DNA of 64,000 bases. It comes from Mycobacterium sp. HUMS_12744610 (GTDB taxonomy: Bacteria > Actinomycetota > Actinomycetes > Mycobacteriales > Mycobacteriaceae). Shown here one piece after another: positions 46,549 to 55,283 of this stretch. The notes beneath the pieces were generated by a model. It made no database searches, was not told the origin of the DNA, and saw nothing but the letters and a program-made list of their open reading frames with translations. The stretch covers positions 1,488,001-1,552,000 of the forward strand of contig NZ_JBGEDP010000001.1 in NCBI RefSeq assembly GCF_041206865.1. The letters are read 5' to 3'. Within the stretch, counting starts at the first letter, position 1, and every line of letters starts with the position of its first letter. The position numbers and the translations under genes were made by a program.

Positions 46549-47619
46549 TCAGGCCTCGATCGCGGGCGGCGTGGTTGCGCCGGAGCCCGCCTCGAAGGCG
46601 TCCAGCGCCCGGTCGGCCACCGCGCGGCCGGCGGCGATCACCTCCACCGCGCGATGGAACTCCAGGCTGCGGCAGGTCGAGCGCGGAACCTCGATCAACA
46701 GGTCCGGCGGGTAGGCCGCCAGGCTGTGGCGCGCCAGCGCCGACTGGGCGATATCGATCGTGCGGTTCATCACCTCGAAGCTGCTCAGCCGGGGAACGTC
46801 CGCGTCGCCGTCGGCGGGTTCGGCGGCCTCGTGCGGCTCGGTGTCGGGATCCGCGTCGGGCCGATCGACGTCGGCGGGCCCGGCGCCCAACCTGCCCAGC
46901 ACCGCCCGCGCCGTCGGCCGGTCGAGCAGCGAGCGGGTGGCGGCGGTGTCGAGCAGCGCCGAGGTGCTGCGCACCATGCGGTTCAACCACTCGGCGGTGG
47001 CGCCCGGCTCGGCGGCGCGGCTGGCGATCACCTCGCTGCCGCTGAGGTTCACCGCGACGGTCAGCTCGGCGTTGACCGCCGAGAGCGGGGCTATCGGCAA
47101 CGGGTCGAGGATGCCGCCGTCGGCCAGCAGCCGTCCGTCGACCTCGTAGGGGGCGATCAACCCGGGAATCGCGATGGACGCCCGGATCGCCTCGTCGAGG
47201 GGGCCGCGCTGGAACCACACCGACTTCCCGGCCAGCAGATCGGTCGCGACCGCGGTGTAGGGGATGGCCAGTTCCTCGATGGCGAGCGGGCCCAGGATAT
47301 CGCGCACCGCGTCCAGGATCTTGCCGGCCCGCATCACCCCCGCGGCGCTGATGGAGGGGTCCAGCAGCCGCAGGATGGTGCGCTGGGTCAACGACTTCGC
47401 CCAGTCGGCGAACTCGTCGAGGCGTCCGGCCGCCTGCAGGCCGCCGACCAGCGCACCCATCGACGAGCCGGCGATCCCGACGACGTCATAGCCGCGCGCC
47501 TGCAGCGCCTCGATCACCCCGATGTGGGCGTAGCCGCGGGCGCCGCCGCTGCCGAGGGAGAGCGCCACCCGCGTCGATGCCGATCGACGGGCAACCGCCG
47601 CGTCAGGTTCGCCGGGCAT
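46549..47619 (-). CDS. Patatin-like phospholipase (Rv1063c orthologue)
   Basis: 356 residues from the ATG at 47619 (MPGEPDAAVARRSAS); an upstream start at 47676 would add 19 residues. Motifs: oxyanion SLGSGGARGYAHIGV, nucleophile GIAGSSMGALVGG, and aspartate in LADGGILDPLP. A central insertion (about residues 205-270) is rich in acidic residues. It resembles RssA/NTE-type patatins. Convergent with the preceding patatin, with 10 bases between stops. Confidence 0.87.
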   Translation of the reverse strand: MPGEPDAAVARRSASTRVALSLGSGGARGYAHIGVIEALQARGYDVVGIAGSSMGALVGGLQAAGRLDEFADWAKSLTQRTILRLLDPSISAAGVMRAGKILDAVRDILGPLAIEELAIPYTAVATDLLAGKSVWFQRGPLDEAIRASIAIPGLIAPYEVDGRLLADGGILDPLPIAPLSAVNAELTVAVNLSGSEVIASRAAEPGATAEWLNRMVRSTSALLDTAATRSLLDRPTARAVLGRLGAGPADVDRPDADPDTEPHEAAEPADGDADVPRLSSFEVMNRTIDIAQSALARHSLAAYPPDLLIEVPRSTCRSLEFHRAVEVIAAGRAVADRALDAFEAGSGATTPPAIEA

Positions 47620-47706
47620 CCACTCATTCTGCGCGGCGGAGCGGTCCCCGGCTGCCCGGGCGGCACTTTTGTGCACCGTGATCTCAACAGCGCTGCGGCA
47701 GCGGCG

Positions 47707-48162
47707 CTATCCACATTCGTCGTTGGCGGCCGCCCGCGCGGCGACGATCACCGCTGCCTGCCGGGCCAGGCTCAGCCGCGCCCACGGGGTATCCCAGCTG
47801 CCCGGGGTTCCCGACGGCGACGCCTGGACCATCGCCAGATACGGCTCGACCAACGATGCGCCGGAGCCGGGCTGGGCATCCATCCACACCTTCGCGGCGT
47901 GACAGGCCTGGAAGTACTGCTCCTCGGTGGAATCGGCGGGGACGTCCACCCGGGTCGTCACGCCGGCGGGGGACAGGCCGATCGGGGCGGGCGGCGCCGG
48001 ACCCCGGACACCGGCGCTGCCCGACGGCCCTGCCGGCGCCGACGTGGTCCCGCCACCGCCCGAGCCGCGCGAGCAACCGGCGAGCGCCGGCGAACATGCC
48101 AGCACGCCGGCAGCGAGGACGACGGCGCCCCACCGCGGGACCCGATGACTGCGCCGGCGCAC
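47707..48162 (-). CDS. lpqV: LpqV lipoprotein
   Basis: 151-residue lipoprotein. The signal peptide (MRRRSHRVPRWGAVVLAAGV) ends in the lipobox LAGC (cysteine about residue 30). A Gly/Ser/Pro-rich linker follows, then a compact domain with two cysteines (FQACHAAKVWM, and NDECG at the C-terminus). Envelope-located, function unknown. The start is a GTG at 48162, only 28 bases from the divergent leader ORF of the cysteine-dioxygenase-like operon, so the two promoters overlap. Confidence 0.85.
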   Translation of the reverse strand: MRRRSHRVPRWGAVVLAAGVLACSPALAGCSRGSGGGGTTSAPAGPSGSAGVRGPAPPAPIGLSPAGVTTRVDVPADSTEEQYFQACHAAKVWMDAQPGSGASLVEPYLAMVQASPSGTPGSWDTPWARLSLARQAAVIVAARAAANDECG

Positions 48163-48193
48163 TCTGCCAATCTATGCAACACTGGCTGCCGTG

Positions 48194-48232
48194 ATGGAGC
48201 ACTCCGGAATTTGCAGGTGTTGTCGGCGTTAG
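48194..48232 (+). CDS. Polycysteine leader peptide (probable cysteine attenuator)
   Basis: Short frame MEHSGICRCCRR followed by TAG, with three cysteines in four residues plus flanking arginines. A GTG directly before the ATG (48191) could also start it. There is no ribosome site, but AACACT (48178-48183) fits a -10 box that would place transcription start at 48190-48191, so it is likely leaderless. It lies 46 bases before the cysteine-dioxygenase-like gene. Leaderless polycysteine frames upstream of sulfur-metabolism operons are established cysteine-responsive attenuators in mycobacteria. Confidence 0.68.
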   Translation: MEHSGICRCCRR

Positions 48233-48278
48233 CACCCCGCCGCTCGCCCCGTCCGTTTTCCGTCTCTGGAGTTCCTCG

Positions 48279-48839
48279 ATGTCCCTGCCCGTCACCCGTC
48301 ATGCGGCCCTGCGCGCACGCGGCATCTCGTCCCCGTCCTCGGGGCCCACGCGGCTGCGGGTGCCCGACCTGCTCCACGCCACCGACCGGGCCGCCGACGA
48401 CGTGCTCAGCGGACGTTGCGACCACCTGCTGCCCACCGGCGGCATCCCGGAGTCGCGGCGCTGGTTCACCCGCATCCACGGCGACGACGAACTCGACGTC
48501 TGGCTGATCGGCTGGGTGCCGGGCCACGCCACCGAACTGCACGACCACGGCGGGTCGCTGGGGGCGCTGACCGTGTTGTCCGGTGCGCTCGACGAATTCC
48601 GTTGGGACGGCGAGCGATTGCGGCGCCGTCGGCTCGAGGCCGGGGATCAGGCCGGGTTTCCGCTGGGCTGGGTGCACGACGTGGTGTGGGCGGGCGGGGG
48701 CGACGGCGGTGTGCGTCCGGCGCTGAGCGTGCACGCCTACTCGCCGCCGCTGACCGCGATGTCGTACTACGAGGTCACCGACGCCGACACGTTGCGCCGC
48801 AACCGCACCGAACTGACCGGCCACCCAAAGGGGCCGTGA
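48279..48839 (+). CDS. Cysteine dioxygenase-like cupin (Rv1065 orthologue)
   Basis: 186-residue cupin of the cysteine dioxygenase type I fold. Iron ligands are provided by the histidines in ATELHDHGGSLGALTVLSG and LGWVHDVVWAG; HAYSPPLTAMSYYEV is the conserved C-terminal strand. It probably oxidises cysteine or a related thiol to a sulfinate. The start at 48279 (MSLPVTRHAALRARG) is preceded by CTGGAG. Placement behind a polycysteine leader implies control by cysteine supply. Confidence 0.85.
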   Translation: MSLPVTRHAALRARGISSPSSGPTRLRVPDLLHATDRAADDVLSGRCDHLLPTGGIPESRRWFTRIHGDDELDVWLIGWVPGHATELHDHGGSLGALTVLSGALDEFRWDGERLRRRRLEAGDQAGFPLGWVHDVVWAGGGDGGVRPALSVHAYSPPLTAMSYYEVTDADTLRRNRTELTGHPKGP

Positions 48840-49228
48840 TGAGCCGCATCGACGTCGTCCTTCGATCCGCCCGGCGCCGCTACCGCCGGCTTCCCGCCGC
48901 CGAGGTGCCCGAGGCGCTGCGCCGCGGGGCGGTGCTCGTCGACATCCGGCCGCAGGCGCAGCGCTCCGACGAAGGTGAGCTGCCCGGGGCGCTGGTCGTC
49001 GAACGCAACGTGCTGGAATGGCGCTGCGATCCGACCAGCGAGGCCAGGCTGCCCGAGGCCGTCGGCGACGATGTCGAATGGGTGATCGTGTGCTCGCAGG
49101 GTTACACCTCGAGCCTGGCGGCGGCCGCGCTGCTGGACATCGGTCTGCACCGGGCCACCGACGTCGTCGGCGGCTATCACGCGCTGGCCGACGCCGGGGT
49201 GCTCGACCGGCTGCCCGGATCCCGTTAG
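48839..49228 (+). CDS. Rhodanese-like sulfurtransferase (Rv1066 orthologue)
   Basis: 129-residue single-domain rhodanese with active-site C85 in IVCSQGYTSS and the N-terminal AVLVDIRPQAQR element. The ATG at 48839 shares one base with the stop of the dioxygenase gene (TGATG), so the two are translationally coupled. It may handle sulfane sulfur arising from cysteine breakdown, in keeping with its partner. Its stop overlaps the convergent hydrolase gene by four bases. Confidence 0.87.
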   Translation: MSRIDVVLRSARRRYRRLPAAEVPEALRRGAVLVDIRPQAQRSDEGELPGALVVERNVLEWRCDPTSEARLPEAVGDDVEWVIVCSQGYTSSLAAAALLDIGLHRATDVVGGYHALADAGVLDRLPGSR

Positions 49229-50967
49229 TCGCCGGAGTGCAGCAGCGGCCGCAGTCGCTCGGTCTTGGCCGCTGTCCAGCCGGGTGGCGACAGGACGGCG
49301 GCCCAGCCGTTGGCGACGTCGGCGACGTAGCGATGGCCATGGCCGTCGGGCACGTCCAGGGCGACCGCCATGTCGGCGGTGACCTGCAGGAACGTCACCA
49401 CCGGGATCCAGCGCGTCTGCGGCAGCACGTCGTAGCCCCGTTTTTCCTTCAGCCAGTCCGGTTCCTTGAACAGCAGGCTGGGCGTCCACCAGGCGATCGG
49501 GTCCGACGCGTGCTGCAGATAGACCACCCGCGGGACGTCCCAGGCGGCGTCCGGACGCGCGAAATTGCTTGGGCGGGCGACGAACCGGACGTTCTTGCCG
49601 TCGTGGTAGATCGGCAGCCACTCCGGTGAGCCGGGATCGCGGGTGGCGGTCAGGTCCGTCCAGATGGTGTTGTTGAACGTCGGGCCGCTGAACAGCGCCC
49701 CGTCGGTGCGTGCCAGGACGTTGTTGAGGCTCATGAACGGCGCCTCGGCGCCGAAGGACCCCAGGCTCTCGCCGAACACCACGAGCTTGGGGCGATGCCC
49801 CTCGGGCATCAGCCGGATCAGCCTGTCGACGGCCTCGAAGAGCGCCTGGCCGGCGTGGCGGGCGTTCTCCTTGTCCACCAGGAACGACAGCCAGCTGGGC
49901 AGGAACGAGTACTGCATGCTCACGACCGCGGTGTTGCCGTTGTACATGTACTCCAGCGCCGAGGCTTCGGCCTCATTGATCCAGCCGGTGCCGGTGGTGG
50001 TCCCCACCGCGACGACGGCGCGCTGCAGCCCGCCGGTGCGCTGCAGCTCCTGGGCCGCCAGCTCGGCGGTCGCGGTGATGCCGTCCGTGGTGGCGTCCAG
50101 GCCGGCGTAGGCGCGGATCGGCTCGGTGGCCGGGGCCCCGTTGAACTCGGTGAGCTGCTCGACGGTCGGGCCGCCCTCGACGAAGATGCGGCCCTCCCGG
50201 CCCAGCGACTCCCACGACACCAGCGATCCCGGGCCACCGGAGCGCAGCGGCGTTCTCGGGGGCGCGGTGGCGGGGTTCATCTCGTCGTTGGCCGAGGCGA
50301 AGGTGTGGTTCATTGTGCGCATCGCGGACTTGAGTACGACGCCGTTGAGCACGGTGATCGTGAGGACCGCGAGCGTGACCACCACGATGGTCGCCGAGAG
50401 CCGAAACGGCGCCACCCGGTCGACCCGCCTGACCAGGAAGCTGACCAGCCAGCGGATGGCCTGCCCGATCTCGACCAGCGTGAACAGCACCACCAGCGAC
50501 AGTCCGGCGGCCACCGGGTAGTCGTACCAGCGCAGGTGCGGCACGCCCATCAGGTCGCGCACGTCGTCCTGCCAGACGTGGAAGCGGATCGCCATGATCA
50601 CCATGCCGACCGCCCCGATCGGGATCAGCACCATCCAGGCCCAACGCGGCGCCGGCGGGCTGGAATTCCGGTCGCTCATGTAGCGGACCAGCCAGACCGC
50701 GAAGACGCCGAGCCCGTAGCCGATAGCTCCGGAGATCCCGCTGACCAGTCCCTGGAACAGCGCGGTGCGCGGCAGCAGCGACGGCGTCATCGAGCACCAC
50801 ACGAAGACCAGCCCGACGGCGGTGCCGGTGAAGGTGTAGTGGCGCAGCCACCACTGCCGGCGGCCGAGCACCGACTCCCGTGGTGTGGCTGTTGCGGTTC
50901 CGGCTTCCGCACTGTCGGCCGCCGGTTGGTGGCCGACGGTGCTGGTCGCGGAAGCCGCTTGGTCCAT
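49225..50967 (-). CDS. Membrane-anchored alpha/beta-hydrolase (Rv1069c orthologue)
   Basis: 580 residues. An N-terminal polar stretch is followed by about four to five membrane helices (residues 40-230), then a soluble alpha/beta-hydrolase domain with nucleophile in VVFGESLGSFGAE and a C-terminal DVPDGHGHRY carrying a candidate histidine. M. tuberculosis Rv1069c has about the same length. The start is the ATG at 50967 (MDQAASATSTVG); the frame stays open further upstream but that part is shadow of echA8. Substrate unknown. Confidence 0.85.
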   Translation of the reverse strand: MDQAASATSTVGHQPAADSAEAGTATATPRESVLGRRQWWLRHYTFTGTAVGLVFVWCSMTPSLLPRTALFQGLVSGISGAIGYGLGVFAVWLVRYMSDRNSSPPAPRWAWMVLIPIGAVGMVIMAIRFHVWQDDVRDLMGVPHLRWYDYPVAAGLSLVVLFTLVEIGQAIRWLVSFLVRRVDRVAPFRLSATIVVVTLAVLTITVLNGVVLKSAMRTMNHTFASANDEMNPATAPPRTPLRSGGPGSLVSWESLGREGRIFVEGGPTVEQLTEFNGAPATEPIRAYAGLDATTDGITATAELAAQELQRTGGLQRAVVAVGTTTGTGWINEAEASALEYMYNGNTAVVSMQYSFLPSWLSFLVDKENARHAGQALFEAVDRLIRLMPEGHRPKLVVFGESLGSFGAEAPFMSLNNVLARTDGALFSGPTFNNTIWTDLTATRDPGSPEWLPIYHDGKNVRFVARPSNFARPDAAWDVPRVVYLQHASDPIAWWTPSLLFKEPDWLKEKRGYDVLPQTRWIPVVTFLQVTADMAVALDVPDGHGHRYVADVANGWAAVLSPPGWTAAKTERLRPLLHSGD

Positions 50968-50975
50968 CGAAAGCC

Positions 50976-51758
50976 CTACCGGTGGCGGAAGTTCGGAGGG
51001 CGTTTCTCGATGAAGGCGGCCATGCCCTCGGACTGGTCCTCGGTGGCGAAGGTCGAGTGGAACAGCCGGCGCTCGTAGAGCAGGCCCTCGGACAGGGTGG
51101 TTTCGAACGAGCGGTTCACGGCCTCCTTGGCCATCCGGGTCGCCGAGCGCGACATCTGCGAGATCGTGGTGGCCACGGCCCTGGCCTCGGTCAGCAGGTC
51201 GTCGGCCGGTACCACGCGCGAGACCAGGCCGCTGCGTTCGGCTTCCGCGGCGTCGATGGTGCGCCCGGTCAGGATCAGGTCCATCGCCTTGGCCTTGCCG
51301 ATGGCGCGGGTGAGCCGTTGGGAGCCGCCCATGCCGGGCAGCACGCCGAGTTTGATCTCCGGCTGGCCGAATTTCGCCGTGTCGGCGGCGATCAGCAGGT
51401 CGCACATCATGGCGAGCTCGCAGCCGCCGCCGAGGGCATGACCCGCCACCGCGGCGATCGTCGGGGTGCGGACGGCCGCCAATTTCGCCCAGGGGGCGAA
51501 GAAGTCGGCGCCGAAGGCATCCGCGTACGTCAGCGCGGCCATCTCCTTGATGTCGGCACCGGCGGCGAATGCCTTCGCCGATCCGGTGATGATGATCGCC
51601 CCGATGCCGGGATCTTCGTCGAATTCCGTCGCTGCGCGGGTGACTTCGTTCATCACCCGACTGTTGAGAGCGTTGAGCGCCTGCGGCCGGTTCAGCGTGA
51701 TGACGCCGACCCGCTCGTCGCGCTCGACGAGGATGGTCTCGTATTCCGTGTCTGTCAC
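50976..51758 (-). CDS. echA8: Enoyl-CoA hydratase EchA8
   Basis: 260-residue crotonase. The oxyanion-hole segments are [11 protein letters not shown] and [19 protein letters not shown] with catalytic glutamate in GCELAM; the second glutamate is in [16 protein letters not shown]. It hydrates trans-2-enoyl-CoA in beta-oxidation. The start is the GTG at 51758 ([18 protein letters not shown]). It lies 14 bases after echA9 and 8 bases before the hydrolase gene in one likely operon. Confidence 0.92.
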   Translation of the reverse strand: MTDTEYETILVERDERVGVITLNRPQALNALNSRVMNEVTRAATEFDEDPGIGAIIITGSAKAFAAGADIKEMAALTYADAFGADFFAPWAKLAAVRTPTIAAVAGHALGGGCELAMMCDLLIAADTAKFGQPEIKLGVLPGMGGSQRLTRAIGKAKAMDLILTGRTIDAAEAERSGLVSRVVPADDLLTEARAVATTISQMSRSATRMAKEAVNRSFETTLSEGLLYERRLFHSTFATEDQSEGMAAFIEKRPPNFRHR

Positions 51759-51772
51759 CGAATCCGCCTTTC

Positions 51773-52810
51773 TCAGAAGCTCAAGTCGTCGTCGACCGGC
51801 GCGAAATACGCGTCGACGTCGGCCGCGCTCACCGCGGCCAGCGTCGCCGGCGACCACTTCGGGTTGCGGTCCTTGTCGATCAGCTGCGCCCGGATGCCCT
51901 CCACCAGGTCGTGCGATCGCAGCGACGCACTCGACACCCGATAGTCTTGCACCAGAACATCTTCCAGCGTCCCCAGCTTCTCGGCCCGGCGCACCGCGGC
52001 CAGCGTCACCGACACCGCGATGGGGGAGCGGGTGGCGATCAGGTCGGCGGCCTCCTGCGCGGCGGGTGCGCCGTGTCCGCGCAACGCGGCCAGGATGTCC
52101 TCGGCGCTGTCGGCGGCATAGCATTCGGCGATCCAGTCCCGTTGTGCGGCAAGCTCACTCGGTGGTGGTTCGACGGCGTGGCGGGCCAGCGCGGCGTCGG
52201 GCCCGTCGGCGACGACCGCGCGGGTGAAGGCCTCGAGGTCGCCGTGCGGGACGTAGTGGTCGGCGAATCCCATCGCGATGGCGTCGGCGCCGGAGAACGG
52301 CGCACCGGTCAGGGCGGCGTGCAGACCCAGCCCGCCCGGCGCGCGGGACAGCAGGAAAACCCCGCCCACGTCGGGGATGAACCCGATGCCGACCTCGGGC
52401 ATCGCGACCTTCGACGTGTCGGTCACCACCCGGGTGTTCGCGTGCGCGCTGACGCCGACCCCGCCGCCCATCACGATGCCGTCCATCAACGAGACGTACG
52501 GCTTGGCGAACCGGCCGATCTGGGCGTTGAGCAGATACTCCTCACGCCAGAACCGCCGCGCCTCCACCCCGTCCTTGCGGGCGCTGTGGTAGACCGCGAC
52601 GACGTCGCCGCCGGCGCACAGACCGCGTTCCCCCGCCCCGGCGAGCACCACCGCGCGGACTGCGTCGTCACCGGCCCAGTCGGTGAGCACCGCCCGCAGC
52701 GCGTCGACCATCGGCTGGTTCAGCGAGTTGATCGCCTTGGGGCGGTTGAGCGTGATCAAGCCGACGTCCCCCTCGACGCGGGTCAGAACCTCGTCGGATC
52801 CCTCTGTCAC
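51773..52810 (-). CDS. echA9: EchA9, 3-hydroxyisobutyryl-CoA hydrolase-like crotonase
   Basis: 345 residues, identical in length to M. tuberculosis EchA9. The oxyanion-hole parts are [15 protein letters not shown] and [28 protein letters not shown] and the C-terminal extension (about residues 250-345) are typical of 3-hydroxyisobutyryl-CoA hydrolases of valine degradation rather than hydratases. The start is the GTG at 52810 ([15 protein letters not shown]); longer frames to 53035 are unsupported. First gene of the echA9-echA8-hydrolase transcript. Confidence 0.92.
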   Translation of the reverse strand: MTEGSDEVLTRVEGDVGLITLNRPKAINSLNQPMVDALRAVLTDWAGDDAVRAVVLAGAGERGLCAGGDVVAVYHSARKDGVEARRFWREEYLLNAQIGRFAKPYVSLMDGIVMGGGVGVSAHANTRVVTDTSKVAMPEVGIGFIPDVGGVFLLSRAPGGLGLHAALTGAPFSGADAIAMGFADHYVPHGDLEAFTRAVVADGPDAALARHAVEPPPSELAAQRDWIAECYAADSAEDILAALRGHGAPAAQEAADLIATRSPIAVSVTLAAVRRAEKLGTLEDVLVQDYRVSSASLRSHDLVEGIRAQLIDKDRNPKWSPATLAAVSAADVDAYFAPVDDDLSF

Positions 52811-53070
52811 GCCCTGGCCTCCTCTTGTTCGCGATCCGTTCGCATTCTGCGCGGCCGCCCCGAAGCCGAACCCGGCCTCGACGAGAAATCTAGATCGTTC
52901 CGAGGTCGGCAATGCCTGCGGGTAAGGTTTATGTTTAAGCCGACGACCACATCCGAGGCAGGAAACACTCGTTAGACGCCGGCTCTGTCGGGAACTCCGG
53001 TCGGGCCATCGATCGTTGAGTGTGTGTTCGCACATATCTCGAAGCCACAGCCATGAGAGAGGATCCGACG

Positions 53071-53916
53071 GTGCGGGAGACTAGCAACCCGGTATTTCGT
53101 TCGCTGCCCAAGCAGAGCGGCGGATACGCGCGCTTCGGCACGGGCGCGTCGCAGGTGCAGCAGGGCTACTACCAGGCCGATGCTTATCGGGCCCCCTACC
53201 AGGAGGCCAAAGCCACCCGTCCGGTGACCATCGACGACGTCGTCACCAAGACCGGCATCACGCTGGCCGTGCTGTCGGCCGCCGCGGTCGTCTCCTACTT
53301 CCTGGTGGCCGGGAATGCCGCGCTGGCGATGCCGCTGACCATGATCGGTGCGCTCGGCGGACTGGGACTGGTGCTGGTCGCCACCTTCGGGCGCAAGCAG
53401 GACAGCCCGGCGATCGTGCTCAGCTACGCCGTCCTGGAGGGGCTGTTCCTGGGCGCCATCTCGTTCGTGTTCGCGAACTTCCAGGTGTCCTCGGCCAGCG
53501 CCGGCGCCCTGATCGGCGAGGCGGTGCTGGGTACCTTCGGGGTGTTCTTCGGGATGCTCGTGGTCTACAAGACCGGGGCCATCCGGGTCACGCCCAAGTT
53601 CACCCGCATGGTCGTCGCCGCCCTGTTCGGTGTGCTGGTCCTGATGCTCGGCAATTTCGTGTTGGCGATGTTCGGCGTCGGCGGCGGCACGGGCATGGGC
53701 CTGCGCAGCGGCGGGCCGCTGGCGATCATCTTCTCGCTGGTGTGTATCGGCATCGCGGCCTTCAGCTTCCTCATCGACTTCGACGCCGCCGACCAGATGG
53801 TCCGCGCCGGCGCGCCGGAGAAGGCGGCCTGGGGCATCGCGCTGGGGCTGACGGTGACCCTGGTCTGGCTGTACATCGAGATTCTGCGCCTGCTCAGTTA
53901 CCTGCAGAACGACTAG
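53071..53916 (+). CDS. Bax inhibitor-1/YccA family membrane protein (Rv1072 orthologue)
   Basis: 281 residues. A polar N-terminus (MRETSNPVFRSLPKQSGG, Tyr/Gln-rich) is followed by seven hydrophobic helices. FRAPP-type sequence ends at about 60 and the first helix begins ITLAVLSAAAVVSYFLV. The C-terminal FLIDFDAADQMVRAGAPEK carries the conserved aspartates of the family. Proposed roles are ion leak or stress protection; not proven in mycobacteria. The start is GTG 53071, with AGAGAGGA upstream; an ATG at 53053 is possible. Confidence 0.85.
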   Translation: MRETSNPVFRSLPKQSGGYARFGTGASQVQQGYYQADAYRAPYQEAKATRPVTIDDVVTKTGITLAVLSAAAVVSYFLVAGNAALAMPLTMIGALGGLGLVLVATFGRKQDSPAIVLSYAVLEGLFLGAISFVFANFQVSSASAGALIGEAVLGTFGVFFGMLVVYKTGAIRVTPKFTRMVVAALFGVLVLMLGNFVLAMFGVGGGTGMGLRSGGPLAIIFSLVCIGIAAFSFLIDFDAADQMVRAGAPEKAAWGIALGLTVTLVWLYIEILRLLSYLQND

Positions 53917-53926
53917 TTCCTTCACC

Positions 53927-53961
53927 AAAAAACGGCACGCCGACCGGCGTGCCGTTTTTTT
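53927..53961. terminator. Bidirectional rho-independent terminator
   Basis: A6 followed by CGGCACGCC, loop GACC, GGCGTGCCG and T7: a perfect nine-base GC-rich stem extended by A-U pairs, with U-tracts in both directions. It lies between the convergent Bax-inhibitor-like gene and fadA3 and should terminate both. Confidence 0.92.
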
Positions 53962-53974
53962 GGTGCTCGCCGGT

Positions 53975-55192
53975 TCAGCTCAGCCGCTCGATGATCATCG
54001 CCATGCCCTGGCCGCCGCCCACGCACATGGTTTCCAGGCCGAACGTCTTGTCGTGGGTCTGCAGGTTGTTGAGCAGCGTGGTGGCGATGCGCGCGCCGGT
54101 CATGCCGAAGGGGTGGCCCAGCGCGATGGCCCCGCCCGACACGTTCAGCTTGTCCTCGTCCATGCCCAGCTCGCGCGCCGAGCCCAGCACCTGCACCGCG
54201 AACGCTTCGTTGATCTCGTACAGGTCGATGTCGCCGATCGACATCCGGGCGCGCTCCAGGGCCTGCTTGCACGCCTCGATCGGGCCCAGGCCCATGATCT
54301 CCGGCGACAGCCCGCTGACCCCGGTGGACACGATGCGCGCCAGCGGTGTGAGGCCGAGTTCCTTGGCCTTGGTGTCGCTGGTGATGACCAGCGCGGCGGC
54401 GCCGTCGTTCAGCGGGCAGGCATTGCCCGCCGTCACCGTGCCGTTGGGCCGAAACACCGGCTTGAGCTCGCTGACCTTCTCGTAGGTGGTGCCGGCCCGC
54501 GGGCCGTCGTCGGTGCTGACAGTGCTTCCGTCCGGCAGGGTCACCGGGCAGATCTCGCGCTCGAAGAAGCCGCTCTTGATGGCCTCCTCGGCCCGGTTCT
54601 GGCTGCGCACCCCCCAGCGGTCCTGCTCCTCGCGGCTGATCCCGGTCAGCAGCGCCACGTTCTCGGCGGTCTGGCCCATCGCGATGTAGACGTCGGGCAG
54701 GTTGCCGTCGGCGCGGGGGTCGTGCCACTCGTCGGCGCCAGCCGCGGCGGCCGCCGAGCGCTCCTGGGCCGCGTCGAACAGCGGATTCTTGGTGTCGGGC
54801 CACGAGTCGGAGTTGCCCTTACCGAAGCGGGAGACCGTTTCCACGCCCGCGGAGATGAACGCGTCGCCCTCCCCGGCCTTGATCGCGTGGAACGCCATCC
54901 GCGTGGTCTGCAACGACGACGAGCAGTACCGGTTGACCGTGGTGCCCGGCAGGAAGTCGTAGCCCAGCTCGACGGCGACGACGCGCGCCATGTTGAACCC
55001 GGATTCGCCGCCGGGCAGGCCGCAGCCCAGCATCAGGTCGTCGATCTGGTGCGGGTTGAGCGCGGGAACCTTGTCGAGCGCGGCGCGCACCATCTGGGCG
55101 GCCAGGTCGTCGGGCCGCATGCTGACCAGTGACCCCTTCATGGCGCGGCCGATCGGCGAGCGAGCGGTGGACACGATGACAGCTTCAGGCAT
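53975..55192 (-). CDS. fadA3: Acetyl-CoA acyltransferase FadA3
   Basis: 405-residue thiolase, the same length as M. tuberculosis FadA3 (Rv1074c). The nucleophile is C90 in VNRYCSSSLQT; the C-terminal motifs are NEAFAVQVLGSARELG, SGGAIALGHPFGMTGARI and the second catalytic cysteine in ETMCVGGGQGMAM. It cleaves 3-ketoacyl-CoA in beta-oxidation or catalyses the reverse condensation. A leader of about 90 bases separates it from the SGNH hydrolase gene. Confidence 0.93.
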   Translation of the reverse strand: MPEAVIVSTARSPIGRAMKGSLVSMRPDDLAAQMVRAALDKVPALNPHQIDDLMLGCGLPGGESGFNMARVVAVELGYDFLPGTTVNRYCSSSLQTTRMAFHAIKAGEGDAFISAGVETVSRFGKGNSDSWPDTKNPLFDAAQERSAAAAAGADEWHDPRADGNLPDVYIAMGQTAENVALLTGISREEQDRWGVRSQNRAEEAIKSGFFEREICPVTLPDGSTVSTDDGPRAGTTYEKVSELKPVFRPNGTVTAGNACPLNDGAAALVITSDTKAKELGLTPLARIVSTGVSGLSPEIMGLGPIEACKQALERARMSIGDIDLYEINEAFAVQVLGSARELGMDEDKLNVSGGAIALGHPFGMTGARIATTLLNNLQTHDKTFGLETMCVGGGQGMAMIIERLS

Positions 55193-55283
55193 GACGATTT
55201 CCTTCGAATCCGATGGGGCGTGCGCGCTTCAAGAGCCGGTCGTGCGCCCACCGCCTACGGGCCCGGACGCGACCACCCCAAAT

